NCBI RefSeq assembly: GCF_007995245.1
Contig: NZ_VCBA01000015.1
Coordinates: forward strand, 1-64,000
DNA length: 64,000 nucleotides
From: Tateyamaria sp. syn59
GTDB lineage: Bacteria; Pseudomonadota; Alphaproteobacteria; Rhodobacterales; Rhodobacteraceae
Direction: 5' to 3'
Shown here one piece after another: positions 1 to 7,923 of the stretch. The first letter of the stretch is position 1. Each line of letters starts with the position of its first letter. The position numbers were made by a program, and so were the translations under genes. Under the pieces are notes generated by a model that had not been told where the DNA came from, did no database searches, and saw only the letters and a list, made by a program, of their open reading frames with translations.

Positions 1-782
1 CTGTAAATGATTTCGCCGATAACGACCGACCAAAACGGAGCCCCCAACCCGCTTTCAAAAGACAATATCCTCGCCCACCACCGCCATCTGCGCAACGAAC
101 TGGGCGCGAGGCCTGCAACCATCAAGTGGCGGCTCGCACTCTCAAGTCGCATTATGCTTGGCATGAGGATCGGACCAGCCCCCTGCCCTCGGCGAGCGCT
201 TGCACGGGTCGATGTGCTGAGTGAACTGCTACAGTCACGGCCCACTCCTGCCGTTCGCCAAGATTTCAGCACGCGGCAGTGCAGCCCACCAGAGCCGCCG
301 TTCGCCGAGATTGCAAATTGTCGGGATAGTTGAACTGATGGATCGCGGACACAACCGGCGTCCATTCTTGAGTTTCCTGAAGCAGCATATTTGCAATCGC
401 AGGACGACACTTTTCATGACGCTACGCACGTTCTCGAACTGGTCGTTCGGAAATGTGGATTTGGCCTCAATCAAAACGGCACTCATAGATTGGGTAGTGC
501 TGCGTAAGTCTCGCCAAAGATTGGCAACAGTCCTCGTTCGAACTGCTTTTGAATTGGAGACCAGCTATGCCTTTACCGAATTATGTCTGCCCCTGTCGCG
601 AAACATCTCGGCCAATCGCTGCATCAGAGTGACGACATTTGTTAACGAAAATCCCACGTTTGGACTTTCAGAGATCAAAGTATCTCACGTTGCGTGGGTT
701 TTTCGTGAAACAAGTTGAGTTCCAATGGCACGCGCTATGCAGGTAGCTGAACCTCTATCCATTGTGCAACTCGGAGCCGCAT
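1..782. other. No confident gene (left edge)
   Basis: I see no convincing gene here. Open frames exist on both strands but have no recognisable domain, no good ribosome-binding site and atypical composition. A CCCACG / CGTGGG inverted pair with a following run of T lies around 650-695, but the loop is long, so it is only a weak candidate terminator. The stretch probably holds decayed sequence plus the promoter of the RTX gene starting at 783. Confidence 0.5.
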
Positions 783-1862
783 ATGCCCACCTCAACCTCA
801 GCTCGCACGATCTTCCGCGTGGAAGATGTAACTGCTCAAACCCTCGGCGGTACGAACATCACCGCAGGGACTCAGTTGACCGCTGTGACACTGCTTGCCA
901 TCGATCCGCTCAACCCAGATCAAACTGGTCCCGTCCAGGAAACTGACGCAGGTGCTTTGGCCGGCGCGACGCTCCGCACGTTTTTGGGCGGCTTCGCCAG
1001 CACCTCCAGCCCTGCCGAGGAAGCGACGCTGTTCATCGACGGAGTGGAAGTTGCCCAGCAGGTGCCGGAACTGAGTGTGATCGAACCTCAGGGACCCAGC
1101 AGCCTAGATGTTCTAACAGACGGAGGCCAGCTGGAGAGACCGCTGTTTTTCGAGATCGACGGGGTGCTTTTCCTTGTCCCAGGTGATGCTGGAGCTGATG
1201 TGTCCGGCGTCACGGAAATTACAGCCACCGTCACACTTGCTGACCCAAGTTTCAACGAAGTGATCACCGTCGACGGCACGATCAGTAACGATCCCGTAGA
1301 CCCAGACCCAGTCGATCCAGATCCCGTGGATCCGAACCCGGTCGATCCTGCCCCTGCACCGGTGAATGCTGTCAACGGCACAGGTGGGAGTGATGTTCTG
1401 TCCGGCACGCGCGGTGCGGATGAGATCAACGGCGGTCGCGGCCGTGACGATCTGTTTGGTCGCGGTGGCGACGATGTTCTCAACGGCGGCGGTGGTCGCG
1501 ACGAGTTGCGCGGTGGAGGCGGTGATGACGAGTTGAACGGCGGCGGCGGTCGCGACGAACTGCGTGGTGGCGCGGGCGACGATGTGCTCGACGGTGGGCG
1601 GGGCAACGACCTGCTGATCGGTGGCCGCGGTGCTGATACTTTTGTGTTCGAGACGGGCGATGGCGATGACGTTGTCCGCGGATTTGGGAGCGACGACGTT
1701 GTCGACCTGAGCGCCATCGCATCGTTGAACAGCTTTGCGGATGTCGAAAACGCGCTCACCCAAACGCGTTCTGGCGCAGTGCTGGACCTCGACAACGGCG
1801 ACAGCGTTTTGTTCACCGGCGCGTCTGCAGATAGCTTCGTATCTGACGACTTCCTATTCTAG
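783..1862 (+). CDS. Orphan RTX calcium-binding protein
   Basis: A 359-residue acidic protein, probably secreted by a type I system. The start at 783 is chosen because GGAG lies at 773-776, six bases upstream; a frame-open codon at 762 lacks such a site. The N-terminal ~190 residues match no family I recognise. A linker with four tandem DPVDP-type units follows, then about nine glycine-rich nonapeptide RTX repeats (GGxGxDxLx type) that bind calcium and fold after export. The protein ends in a short hydrophobic/acidic tail (SDDFLF), like the C-terminal export signals of T1SS substrates and very similar to the tail of the RTX protein at 9732-12914. There is no Sec signal peptide. No transporter gene is adjacent; the nearest is at 6553-9668 on the other strand. 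RTX identity is sure; the N-terminal function is unknown. Confidence 0.85.
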   Translation: MPTSTSARTIFRVEDVTAQTLGGTNITAGTQLTAVTLLAIDPLNPDQTGPVQETDAGALAGATLRTFLGGFASTSSPAEEATLFIDGVEVAQQVPELSVIEPQGPSSLDVLTDGGQLERPLFFEIDGVLFLVPGDAGADVSGVTEITATVTLADPSFNEVITVDGTISNDPVDPDPVDPDPVDPNPVDPAPAPVNAVNGTGGSDVLSGTRGADEINGGRGRDDLFGRGGDDVLNGGGGRDELRGGGGDDELNGGGGRDELRGGAGDDVLDGGRGNDLLIGGRGADTFVFETGDGDDVVRGFGSDDVVDLSAIASLNSFADVENALTQTRSGAVLDLDNGDSVLFTGASADSFVSDDFLF

Positions 1863-1870
1863 ACGCGTGC

Positions 1871-1905
1871 GGTGATGCTGCTGAATGTATTCCGGTGGCA
1901 TCACC
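1871..1905 (+). terminator. Inverted repeat after the RTX gene
   Basis: GGTGATGC (1871-1878) and GCATCACC (1898-1905) form an 8-bp stem with a 19-base loop, nine bases after the RTX stop codon. No T-run follows, so it may be a 3' stabiliser rather than a true intrinsic terminator. Confidence 0.35.
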
Positions 1906-1929
1906 CGTTCCATATAGGCCGCCCAAGGC

Positions 1930-2316
1930 GTGGCAGCACTTTCGCCCGTCGATTGGTTGGCTTGGCGGACATTGGATCATTTTGAACCTGCCAAAGCTAT
2001 CGATAGCCTAGAAAGAAGGCTCAGGAAGCCAATCGATCAACAGGTCTTTGCTTTTGCGCGGGATGGCTCCCTGCCCGCCTATGTGATTCAAGGAGTTAAC
2101 TGGCAAAAACTAAATGGCCCACAAAGCCAAAAGCCTCGCAAGACTGTTGATGATCGGTTGAGCTTGCTGCGGTTTTCCTCTGGAATTTACCGCTTCAGCA
2201 TGTCCTTGACCGGGGAAGCCACCTTCATTCGCGACGTGATCTTAAGTCTCAAAGCGTTTACTGCGCCCAGCACAAGCGACTGGCTTTCCAAACGAAACAC
2301 AGCGTCCATCACCTAG
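1930..2316 (+). CDS. Hypothetical protein, doubtful
   Basis: An open frame of 128 codons from a GTG. I recognise no domain, and there is no convincing ribosome-binding site. The only support is that the stop codon is followed directly by a strong hairpin (2316-2346). It could equally be a decayed gene fragment. No function is proposed. Confidence 0.2.
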   Translation: MAALSPVDWLAWRTLDHFEPAKAIDSLERRLRKPIDQQVFAFARDGSLPAYVIQGVNWQKLNGPQSQKPRKTVDDRLSLLRFSSGIYRFSMSLTGEATFIRDVILSLKAFTAPSTSDWLSKRNTASIT

Positions 2317-2346
2317 CGCTCGCAGCGTTTTTCGCACTGCGAGCGC
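2316..2346. terminator. 10-bp hairpin
   Basis: GCGCTCGCAG (2316-2325) pairs perfectly with CTGCGAGCGC (2337-2346) around an 11-base loop containing TTTTT. It lies between a doubtful plus-strand frame and the minus-strand peroxiredoxin gene and could end transcription from either side. It lacks a clear flanking U-tract. Confidence 0.4.
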
Positions 2347-2552
2347 GTGCAGAAAAGATGCACAATGATTGTTTTGGGCTCCGTACTGCAGTTTGGGCAT
2401 CCGCAGCATCGACCTTAGTCAGGTGCCAAACGCCTTCGAAGGCAGCCCAATCCTGCCGTTTGCCACTGCTCCACGAGGATGCGCTCGCAACCCGCAACGG
2501 GAAAGTTCAGGACGGCAACACATACCCAAGTCGAGAAGTACCGATCCAACTG

Positions 2553-3089
2553 TCAAACGGCGCCGACATATTCGCCGCGGGCTGGATAGTTGTTGGCAAT
2601 CGCAAAATCCAGTGCGCTAACCAGTTCCGAAAAATGCGGTCGCACAAACGGCATCGTTTGCACTGATCCGTAATAGAGCGTTTGCTCAGGTGTCACCATG
2701 AACAGGCCCGGCTCGGAAAAAAGCGCGGGCTCCTCAATCCCGATTGAGGTCTTGCCACGGGACGTCGAGATGTAAAGCCCCCATTCGCGCGCTTTGGAGA
2801 GCGTCAGATTATAGGCAAAGCGCAGTCCGTCGTTTTCGATCTTGTCGGACATCGCACGGGTGCGCTCTTCTCCGTCACTGCTGACTGCGATTGTGTTGAC
2901 ACCGCGCTCCGCAAAGTCGGGGACCCGCTTTTTGAACTCCGCGAGGTAGGTTGCACAGATCGGGCAATGAAGGCCGCGATAGAAACAGATGACAGTACCC
3001 CGTTCGGCGGTTTCGGCGGCAAGGTCGAACGTTCCGTGATCAAGGGTTGGCAAGGTGAGACCTGGGGTCTTTTGGCGAGGCAGGAGCAT
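2553..3089 (-). CDS. Peroxiredoxin-like (AhpC/TSA) protein
   Basis: A 178-residue cytoplasmic thioredoxin-fold protein of the AhpC/TSA-redoxin class. It opens with a PGLTLPTLDHG-like strand. FYRGLHCPICATYLAEF, at about residues 36-52, carries a CxxC pair at the place of the peroxidatic cysteine, and the usual edge-strand residues (VNTIAVSSD) follow. Such proteins reduce peroxides or act as thiol oxidoreductases; the exact substrate cannot be read from sequence. AGGAAA sits six bases before the ATG. It lies downstream of the royal-jelly-like secreted protein on the same strand, with the LysR at 4347 divergent from that pair, so the three may form one regulated locus. A second redoxin of related type is at 14627-15202, also next to a LysR gene. 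Confidence 0.8.
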   Translation of the reverse strand: MLLPRQKTPGLTLPTLDHGTFDLAAETAERGTVICFYRGLHCPICATYLAEFKKRVPDFAERGVNTIAVSSDGEERTRAMSDKIENDGLRFAYNLTLSKAREWGLYISTSRGKTSIGIEEPALFSEPGLFMVTPEQTLYYGSVQTMPFVRPHFSELVSALDFAIANNYPARGEYVGAV

Positions 3090-3174
3090 GAGCTTTTCCT
3101 ATGTTTGAAGCATTTCGGTGAGTGCCGACGCACGTGACAACGCCGGCCCTCGGTAAGACGTCAGTCTTTCAACG

Positions 3175-4254
3175 TCACCGTCCGCTAACGGCTGTGCCGA
3201 GCGCCGGAAACCGAACGATGCGATAGGTGCCTTTTGACGCGTCCACACCGCCATTCAAAACCGGAGAACGGTGAAGTTCGTTGACCGTCGCATAGACAAA
3301 GCCATCAACGCCCATCGAGAACCCGTCCGGCCAAGGCAGGTCTTCGTCAGACTGAAAAAGAACCTCATAAGTGCCATCGGGTTTGGTCACCCCGATGGCA
3401 TTGTCGGTCATCGCGGTGATGTAGACGTTGCCCTCTGCATCCACGGTGGATCCATCTGAAATCACCTTGTCGCCGTAGCGTTCGACCTTGGCGGCAAGAG
3501 CATCGTCGCTGAGGCTCGCGTCCAGAAGATCGGTGGTCCGCACACGGTACATCGCACTTGCGGTCATTGGCGCAAAGTAAACCCATGTATTGGTCGGATC
3601 GATCGTGATCGGGTTGATCCCGATCTTTGCGGGGCTGCCACCCAGCGTGATTTCGCGTCCGTCGATGATCATTGGCGTGTCTTCCGGTACCGTGAAAGCA
3701 CTGCCTTCAAGAAGACGGCGCGCCTGCCCGGTATCCATATCGATAACGATGATGGCCGAGTTGGCGCCGTCGCCCGTGTCGGAGATATAGATCGCGCCGT
3801 GTTCGCGGTCGATTGCCAGGTCGTTCAAAAACGATGTCGAGCGGGCGACAGGTTGCCCGATGTAATAGATTGCATGAAGTTTTTCGGCCTTAGTGTCCCA
3901 GCCGACCACGCGCCCGGTCTGACCTTCGCCCTGCCCGTCGAGCATCCAGAGAATGCCCTCGCGATCGGCCCGTAGTCCCAGAACCCCGCGAAGGCCATCA
4001 CCGTCGCCTTGCGGCGCGCGGGCCCAGGCTTCCGTGGGATAGGGCTTCGTGCTGCCATCGGCCATCACCTCTACCACGCGCAACTCGGGGCCGTAAAACT
4101 CGTGCACAGACATGAACATGCGACCGTCAGGACCGATGGCAAGATTTCCAGGCGGGGTGTCTTTGGGGAACTCCAGGAAGGTCTCCAGACCTTGGGCTGA
4201 GGCTGGTCCGGCTAGAACGGCGATGATGCTGACGGCGGCAAACAGGCGTTTCAT
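3175..4254 (-). CDS. Secreted SMP-30 / major-royal-jelly-like beta-propeller protein
   Basis: A 359-residue protein with a clear Sec signal peptide (MKRLFAAVSIIAVLAGPASA, cleavage after ASA), so it is periplasmic or exported. The mature part reads as repeated propeller blades with motifs such as LAIGPDGRMFMS, LNDLAIDREHGAIYISDT and VDAEGNVYITAMTDNAIG, as in bacterial members of the royal-jelly/yellow and SMP-30/gluconolactonase superfamily. The substrate is unknown; some relatives are lactonases, but I cannot confirm catalytic metal ligands. A strong GGAGG lies before the ATG. It is divergent from the LysR gene at 4347 with about 90 bp between them, which suggests LysR control. The peroxiredoxin gene follows 85 bp downstream. 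Confidence 0.8.
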   Translation of the reverse strand: MKRLFAAVSIIAVLAGPASAQGLETFLEFPKDTPPGNLAIGPDGRMFMSVHEFYGPELRVVEVMADGSTKPYPTEAWARAPQGDGDGLRGVLGLRADREGILWMLDGQGEGQTGRVVGWDTKAEKLHAIYYIGQPVARSTSFLNDLAIDREHGAIYISDTGDGANSAIIVIDMDTGQARRLLEGSAFTVPEDTPMIIDGREITLGGSPAKIGINPITIDPTNTWVYFAPMTASAMYRVRTTDLLDASLSDDALAAKVERYGDKVISDGSTVDAEGNVYITAMTDNAIGVTKPDGTYEVLFQSDEDLPWPDGFSMGVDGFVYATVNELHRSPVLNGGVDASKGTYRIVRFPALGTAVSGR

Positions 4255-4346
4255 GATATCTCCTCCAAACTATCGACGCCTAGTAGGCCGATTGAAGAAA
4301 TGAAATGAATAGGCCAAAATAGGAAACCAGCATTCGAAAAAATCAA

Positions 4347-5243
4347 ATGTACTCCATTGACGATCTCAAGACCTTCGTTGCGATAGCCCGGGCTCAAGGT
4401 GTGACCGCCGGAGCGAGGCGCATGAGCATCTCGCCAGCCACCGCGAGCCATCGTTTGAGCAAGTTGGAAGCGGCGTTGAAGCTGACACTCTTTCACCGCA
4501 ACAGCCGCATGTTGATGCTGACAGACGAGGGGCAAATTTTCCTCGAACGGACAGAAGTGATCCTCGCGGATTTGGCCCAGGCCGAACGCGACGCCGGCAG
4601 TGGAACGGCCAGGTTCAGCGGCGTGATCCGCTCCACGATGTCACCGTGGATTCTGTCCCGGTTCATTCTGCCCCGCCTTCCAGCGTTTCAGCGCGCGCAT
4701 CCTGAACTGCGCATGGAGTTTTTGGCCGTCGACCGTTTCGTTTCACTTTCCGCAGAAGGGCAAGACTGCGCCATTCGGGTCGGAGAGCTTTCGGACAGCG
4801 CTCTTTTGGCCCGTAAGCTGACAGATAACGATCGCATCATCTGTGCCGCGCCCAGTTTTCTGTCTCAACACGGATCGCCAGACACCTGGCAGGAGGCACT
4901 TGATTTTCCTTGGGTCTGCCTTCCCTGGCAGACCAGGATGTCCTTCGTAGATCCCAAGGGGAAGCGTCAGGACGCAACTGTGCGGTCCAACGTGCTCGTG
5001 TCGAACTCCGATACGTTGACCGATGCCGTCTGCCAGGGCGTCGGCATGGCCATCAAGTCGCGTTTGGCGGTGATGGACGAACTCGAGCGACACGAACTTG
5101 TCGAAGTCTTGCCCGGCTCCCTTTGGAAGCCGAGCGCACCCATCTGGTTTGTCTATCCCCCCGAGGCGAAATCTGCTTCGAAAACCGACGTCTTTGGCCA
5201 GTTCATCTCGACTTGCTTTGGATCGCGTGAAGTCACGGTCTGA
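4347..5243 (+). CDS. LysR-family transcriptional regulator
   Basis: A 298-residue LysR-type regulator. The N-terminal winged helix-turn-helix (about residues 4-62) contains the typical IDDLKTFVAIARAQG, GARRMSISPATASHRLSKLE and LTLFHRNSRMLMLTDEG segments. A two-lobed periplasmic-binding-like effector domain follows (about 88-290). The effector is not identifiable. It is divergent from the secreted propeller gene (3175-4254), and the intergenic 92 bp contains a near-duplicated AATAGG..AAA element around 4309-4330, a possible binding site. By family habit it probably regulates that gene and itself. No strong Shine-Dalgarno is seen before the ATG. Confidence 0.9.
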   Translation: MYSIDDLKTFVAIARAQGVTAGARRMSISPATASHRLSKLEAALKLTLFHRNSRMLMLTDEGQIFLERTEVILADLAQAERDAGSGTARFSGVIRSTMSPWILSRFILPRLPAFQRAHPELRMEFLAVDRFVSLSAEGQDCAIRVGELSDSALLARKLTDNDRIICAAPSFLSQHGSPDTWQEALDFPWVCLPWQTRMSFVDPKGKRQDATVRSNVLVSNSDTLTDAVCQGVGMAIKSRLAVMDELERHELVEVLPGSLWKPSAPIWFVYPPEAKSASKTDVFGQFISTCFGSREVTV

Positions 5244-5619
5244 AGTAGTGAGATCCGCCTCGAACTTGAGTGCGGGCGCGAGCTTCCAGCTTCCTCGAAT
5301 TCAAACAATGCGGAAGGAACCGGATCTATGCACCTGCTACTGGCCCAGCAGTGTATCGCTGTTTGGCGGCGGACGTCACAGGCTTTCGCTTCGCAAAGGT
5401 TGTTTTTGCCACTTGCAGAATGGACAGCCGTCCACAACGAGATCAAGCGAACGTGTATTGGACCTTCGAGCTGCCGACGGCATTGTACGTTCTTGGCGTA
5501 AAACAAGACTTCGGCTCGGACGTTGTCACCGAAGCCTACTCTAGTCGCGCCTGTGGAGGGTTCTTTTCATTGCAAAAAAGGCCCCTTAAAGAAAAACCAC
5601 ACAGGCATTGTGGATAGTA
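5244..5619. other. Intergenic, no gene seen
   Basis: About 375 bases between two plus-strand LysR genes. Short frames exist but none has a domain or ribosome-binding site. It presumably carries the promoter of the LysR gene at 5620; I could not pick out a convincing -35/-10 pair. Confidence 0.5.
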
Positions 5620-6540
5620 ATGAATTTACGAGATTTAGAGTACGTCGCCGCAGTGGCGAAATGTGGAAGCTTCAGCGCCGCAGCGGAACACTGCAATGTC
5701 TCACAGCCCGCCCTTTCAAACCAAATCAAAAAACTTGAAAACGAGCTGGGCACCGATCTGTTCCTGCGTCTGACCGGCGAGGTAAGACCGACGGCGGGCG
5801 GTCAACGCATTGTAAGAATTGCCGAAGAGATGCTTCTCAGCGCTCAACGGATCAGAGACACGGCAACCGAATTTCGAGACCCTGAAGCGGTGCCATTCAA
5901 AATTGGCCTGACCCCAACTTTGGCCCCGTATCTGACGGACTACTTCTCAAACCTCTTTGGCGTCCTCTTTCCAAGCATGAGGGTCACCATGATCGAAGAT
6001 CTTCCGCAGAACATGTTGAAGAAGGTCGAGGATCACAGCCTGGACGTGGCTTTGGTGGCGAAACTCAATCACAATCCAACGCTCGAATTCACGTCGATCT
6101 GGGAAGAACCTTTGTATTTGGCGGTGAACAAGGGCCACCCGCTTGCGCCCCTGCCAGCCATCAAACCTGAGGACGTGCCCGAACATGACTTCATTCGTCT
6201 TCCACATTCGTTCGGATACGAACTTGAAGAGCGGTTACCAGCACCTGACCAGGCATCACGCGGGGCAAAGAAATTCGACTTATCTGCGCTGCGTTTTGAA
6301 ACCATCTGTCGGCACATCTGCCATTCGGACGACTGTACTATTGTCTCGGCCCTCGCAGCCGAACAGTTCCGTCAGGACAATTGGCCGTTGTCCTTCATCC
6401 CATTCGAAGGCCCCGGCAACCTTCGCAATCTAGGTGCAGCATCCCGATTGAACTGTCCCAGAAAACCCCTGCTTGCCAAGATCGGGGCCTATATTCAGCA
6501 AAATCCACCCAAAGGCGTCACGCCAACATTTGTGGCGTGA
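5620..6540 (+). CDS. OxyR-like LysR-family regulator
   Basis: A 306-residue LysR-type regulator. I start it at the ATG giving MNLRDLEYVAAVAKCGSFSA, because this is exactly where OxyR-type proteins begin; an in-frame TTG lies four codons earlier. The helix-turn-helix (SQPALSNQIKKLENELGTDL) strongly resembles the OxyR subgroup. The effector domain has three closely spaced cysteines (Cys230, Cys234, Cys239) near its second half. This is not the spacing or position of the classical OxyR Cys199/Cys208 pair, so peroxide sensing by the known mechanism is not established. It is convergent with the T1SS membrane-fusion gene, whose stop lies 12 bp away. The target is unknown. Confidence 0.88.
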   Translation: MNLRDLEYVAAVAKCGSFSAAAEHCNVSQPALSNQIKKLENELGTDLFLRLTGEVRPTAGGQRIVRIAEEMLLSAQRIRDTATEFRDPEAVPFKIGLTPTLAPYLTDYFSNLFGVLFPSMRVTMIEDLPQNMLKKVEDHSLDVALVAKLNHNPTLEFTSIWEEPLYLAVNKGHPLAPLPAIKPEDVPEHDFIRLPHSFGYELEERLPAPDQASRGAKKFDLSALRFETICRHICHSDDCTIVSALAAEQFRQDNWPLSFIPFEGPGNLRNLGAASRLNCPRKPLLAKIGAYIQQNPPKGVTPTFVA

Positions 6541-6552
6541 CGCTGCGTTCTC

Positions 6553-7923
6553 CTACTCGATAAATGTGCGGGCCAACCGGTCACTCAGAGGCTGGGTCAG
6601 GTAGCTGAGGGCCGTGCGTTCGCCGGTGTTCACGAACAGATCAGCGGGCATGCCCGGCACCAGTTCCAGTGCAGCCACCTCTCGGGATTGGACGTCATCC
6701 AGTTTGACACGCGCGGTGTAGTAGTAGTCTCCGGTGCGCTCGTCTTCGAGGCTATCGGCAGAGATGTCGATGATACGGCCCTCGGCCTCGGGCACGTCGC
6801 CCTGATCAAAAGCAGACAGACGCACGCGGGTGGACTGACCGACATAGAGCTTTTCGATGTCGGCAGTATTCACTCGGGCCTCGACCACCAGCGGTTGGTC
6901 AATCGGCACGATGTCCAGAATGGGTGCCCCCGGACGGACAACGCCGCCTGCAGTGAACACCGTCATCTCGACCACGCGGCCACTGACGGGCGCCGTGATC
7001 GCCACCCGCTTTAGCCGTTCCGAGGCCCCGATGAACTGCGGCTCGAGCGTGGCAAGTGAGGCGTCGATCTGCGCCAGTTCGGTCGAAGCAGCCTCATCCC
7101 GCAAGGTGCGTGCGCCGATGCTGGCCAGATGCAACTCGCTGATCTGGTTACGAGCCTGAGCCTCCTGCGTCAGCAGGGCCGCGTCCACGCCGATCAAGCG
7201 CTCGACTTCGACCCGGCGCGCATTCACCCGCGCCGCCGCCACAAGCCCTTTGTCCAGCAGGGTTTGCAGGTTGCCCAGCTCCTGGCGTGTGATGTCCAAC
7301 TGACGGGTGTTGGACGCGCGTTGCGATTGCAGGCCGCTTACTTGGTCTTCGAGATTGGCGATGCGTTGCGCTGTCAGTGCATCTTCGGCATCGCGCGACC
7401 GGCGTTCCGCATCGAACAGCAGCTTTTGGGTGGCATACGCGTTGGCCCAAGTTGCGGGGTCCAATTCCACACGCATCATCTGCGCAACAGCCCCCTGATC
7501 AAAGCGATCAGCGTCCTGCAATTGGGCCATCAGCCGCGCGCGGCGCAGCGACAGGTCGCTGAGCTGGCTTTCAATGACGTCCAGATCGACGCCAAGATCG
7601 GTGCTGTCCAGTTCTAAGAGGGTCTGACCCACTTCGACCAGGTCGCCGTTGCTGACAAGAATGCTACTGACAATGCCGCCATCCAGATGCTCGACCGTCT
7701 TGCGGTTGCCTTCGACCACAAAACTCGCCTGGGCCACAACGGCACCATCCAGTTTCGACGCGGTTGCCCAATAAGCCGCACCGCCAAGGAAACCGGTGAC
7801 GGCCAAAAGCCCAAAGATCACAAAGCTGGTGATACCTGCGCCTGCGGCTTTGGGTTGAACGCGATTGTAGTCTTCAAGGCGCAGAACGCCGGTCGTGCGA
7901 GCGGGGGTGAGTGCGTTTGTCAT
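6553..7923 (-). CDS. Type I secretion membrane-fusion (HlyD-family) protein
   Basis: A 456-residue periplasmic adaptor. It has a short cytoplasmic N-terminus, one membrane segment (about residues 32-52, TSFVIFGLLAVTGFLGGAAYW), a lipoyl-like half motif, a long coiled-coil hairpin rich in Leu/Gln/Arg (about 110-280), a second lipoyl half (RVAITAPVSGRVVEM) and the C-terminal beta domain with the HlyD signature (VVEARVNTADIEKLYVG). It links the inner-membrane ABC exporter to an outer-membrane TolC-type channel, which is not in this window. Its ATG overlaps the stop of the ABC gene by four bases (ATGA), so the two are translationally coupled. It is the last gene of the operon substrate-ATPase-adaptor. 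Confidence 0.93.
   Translation of the reverse strand: MTNALTPARTTGVLRLEDYNRVQPKAAGAGITSFVIFGLLAVTGFLGGAAYWATASKLDGAVVAQASFVVEGNRKTVEHLDGGIVSSILVSNGDLVEVGQTLLELDSTDLGVDLDVIESQLSDLSLRRARLMAQLQDADRFDQGAVAQMMRVELDPATWANAYATQKLLFDAERRSRDAEDALTAQRIANLEDQVSGLQSQRASNTRQLDITRQELGNLQTLLDKGLVAAARVNARRVEVERLIGVDAALLTQEAQARNQISELHLASIGARTLRDEAASTELAQIDASLATLEPQFIGASERLKRVAITAPVSGRVVEMTVFTAGGVVRPGAPILDIVPIDQPLVVEARVNTADIEKLYVGQSTRVRLSAFDQGDVPEAEGRIIDISADSLEDERTGDYYYTARVKLDDVQSREVAALELVPGMPADLFVNTGERTALSYLTQPLSDRLARTFIE

Noticed and set aside
221-718. 165-codon frame at the left edge
   Set aside because: No recognisable domain or ribosome-binding site; composition unlike real genes here.
1300-1360. CRISPR-like short tandem repeats
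   Set aside because: The repeats encode a DPVDP linker inside an RTX protein; no spacers or cas genes are seen.
1088-1816. Long Ser/Pro/Arg-rich minus-strand frame over the first RTX gene
   Set aside because: It is an antisense shadow of repetitive GC-rich RTX codons, with no independent signals.
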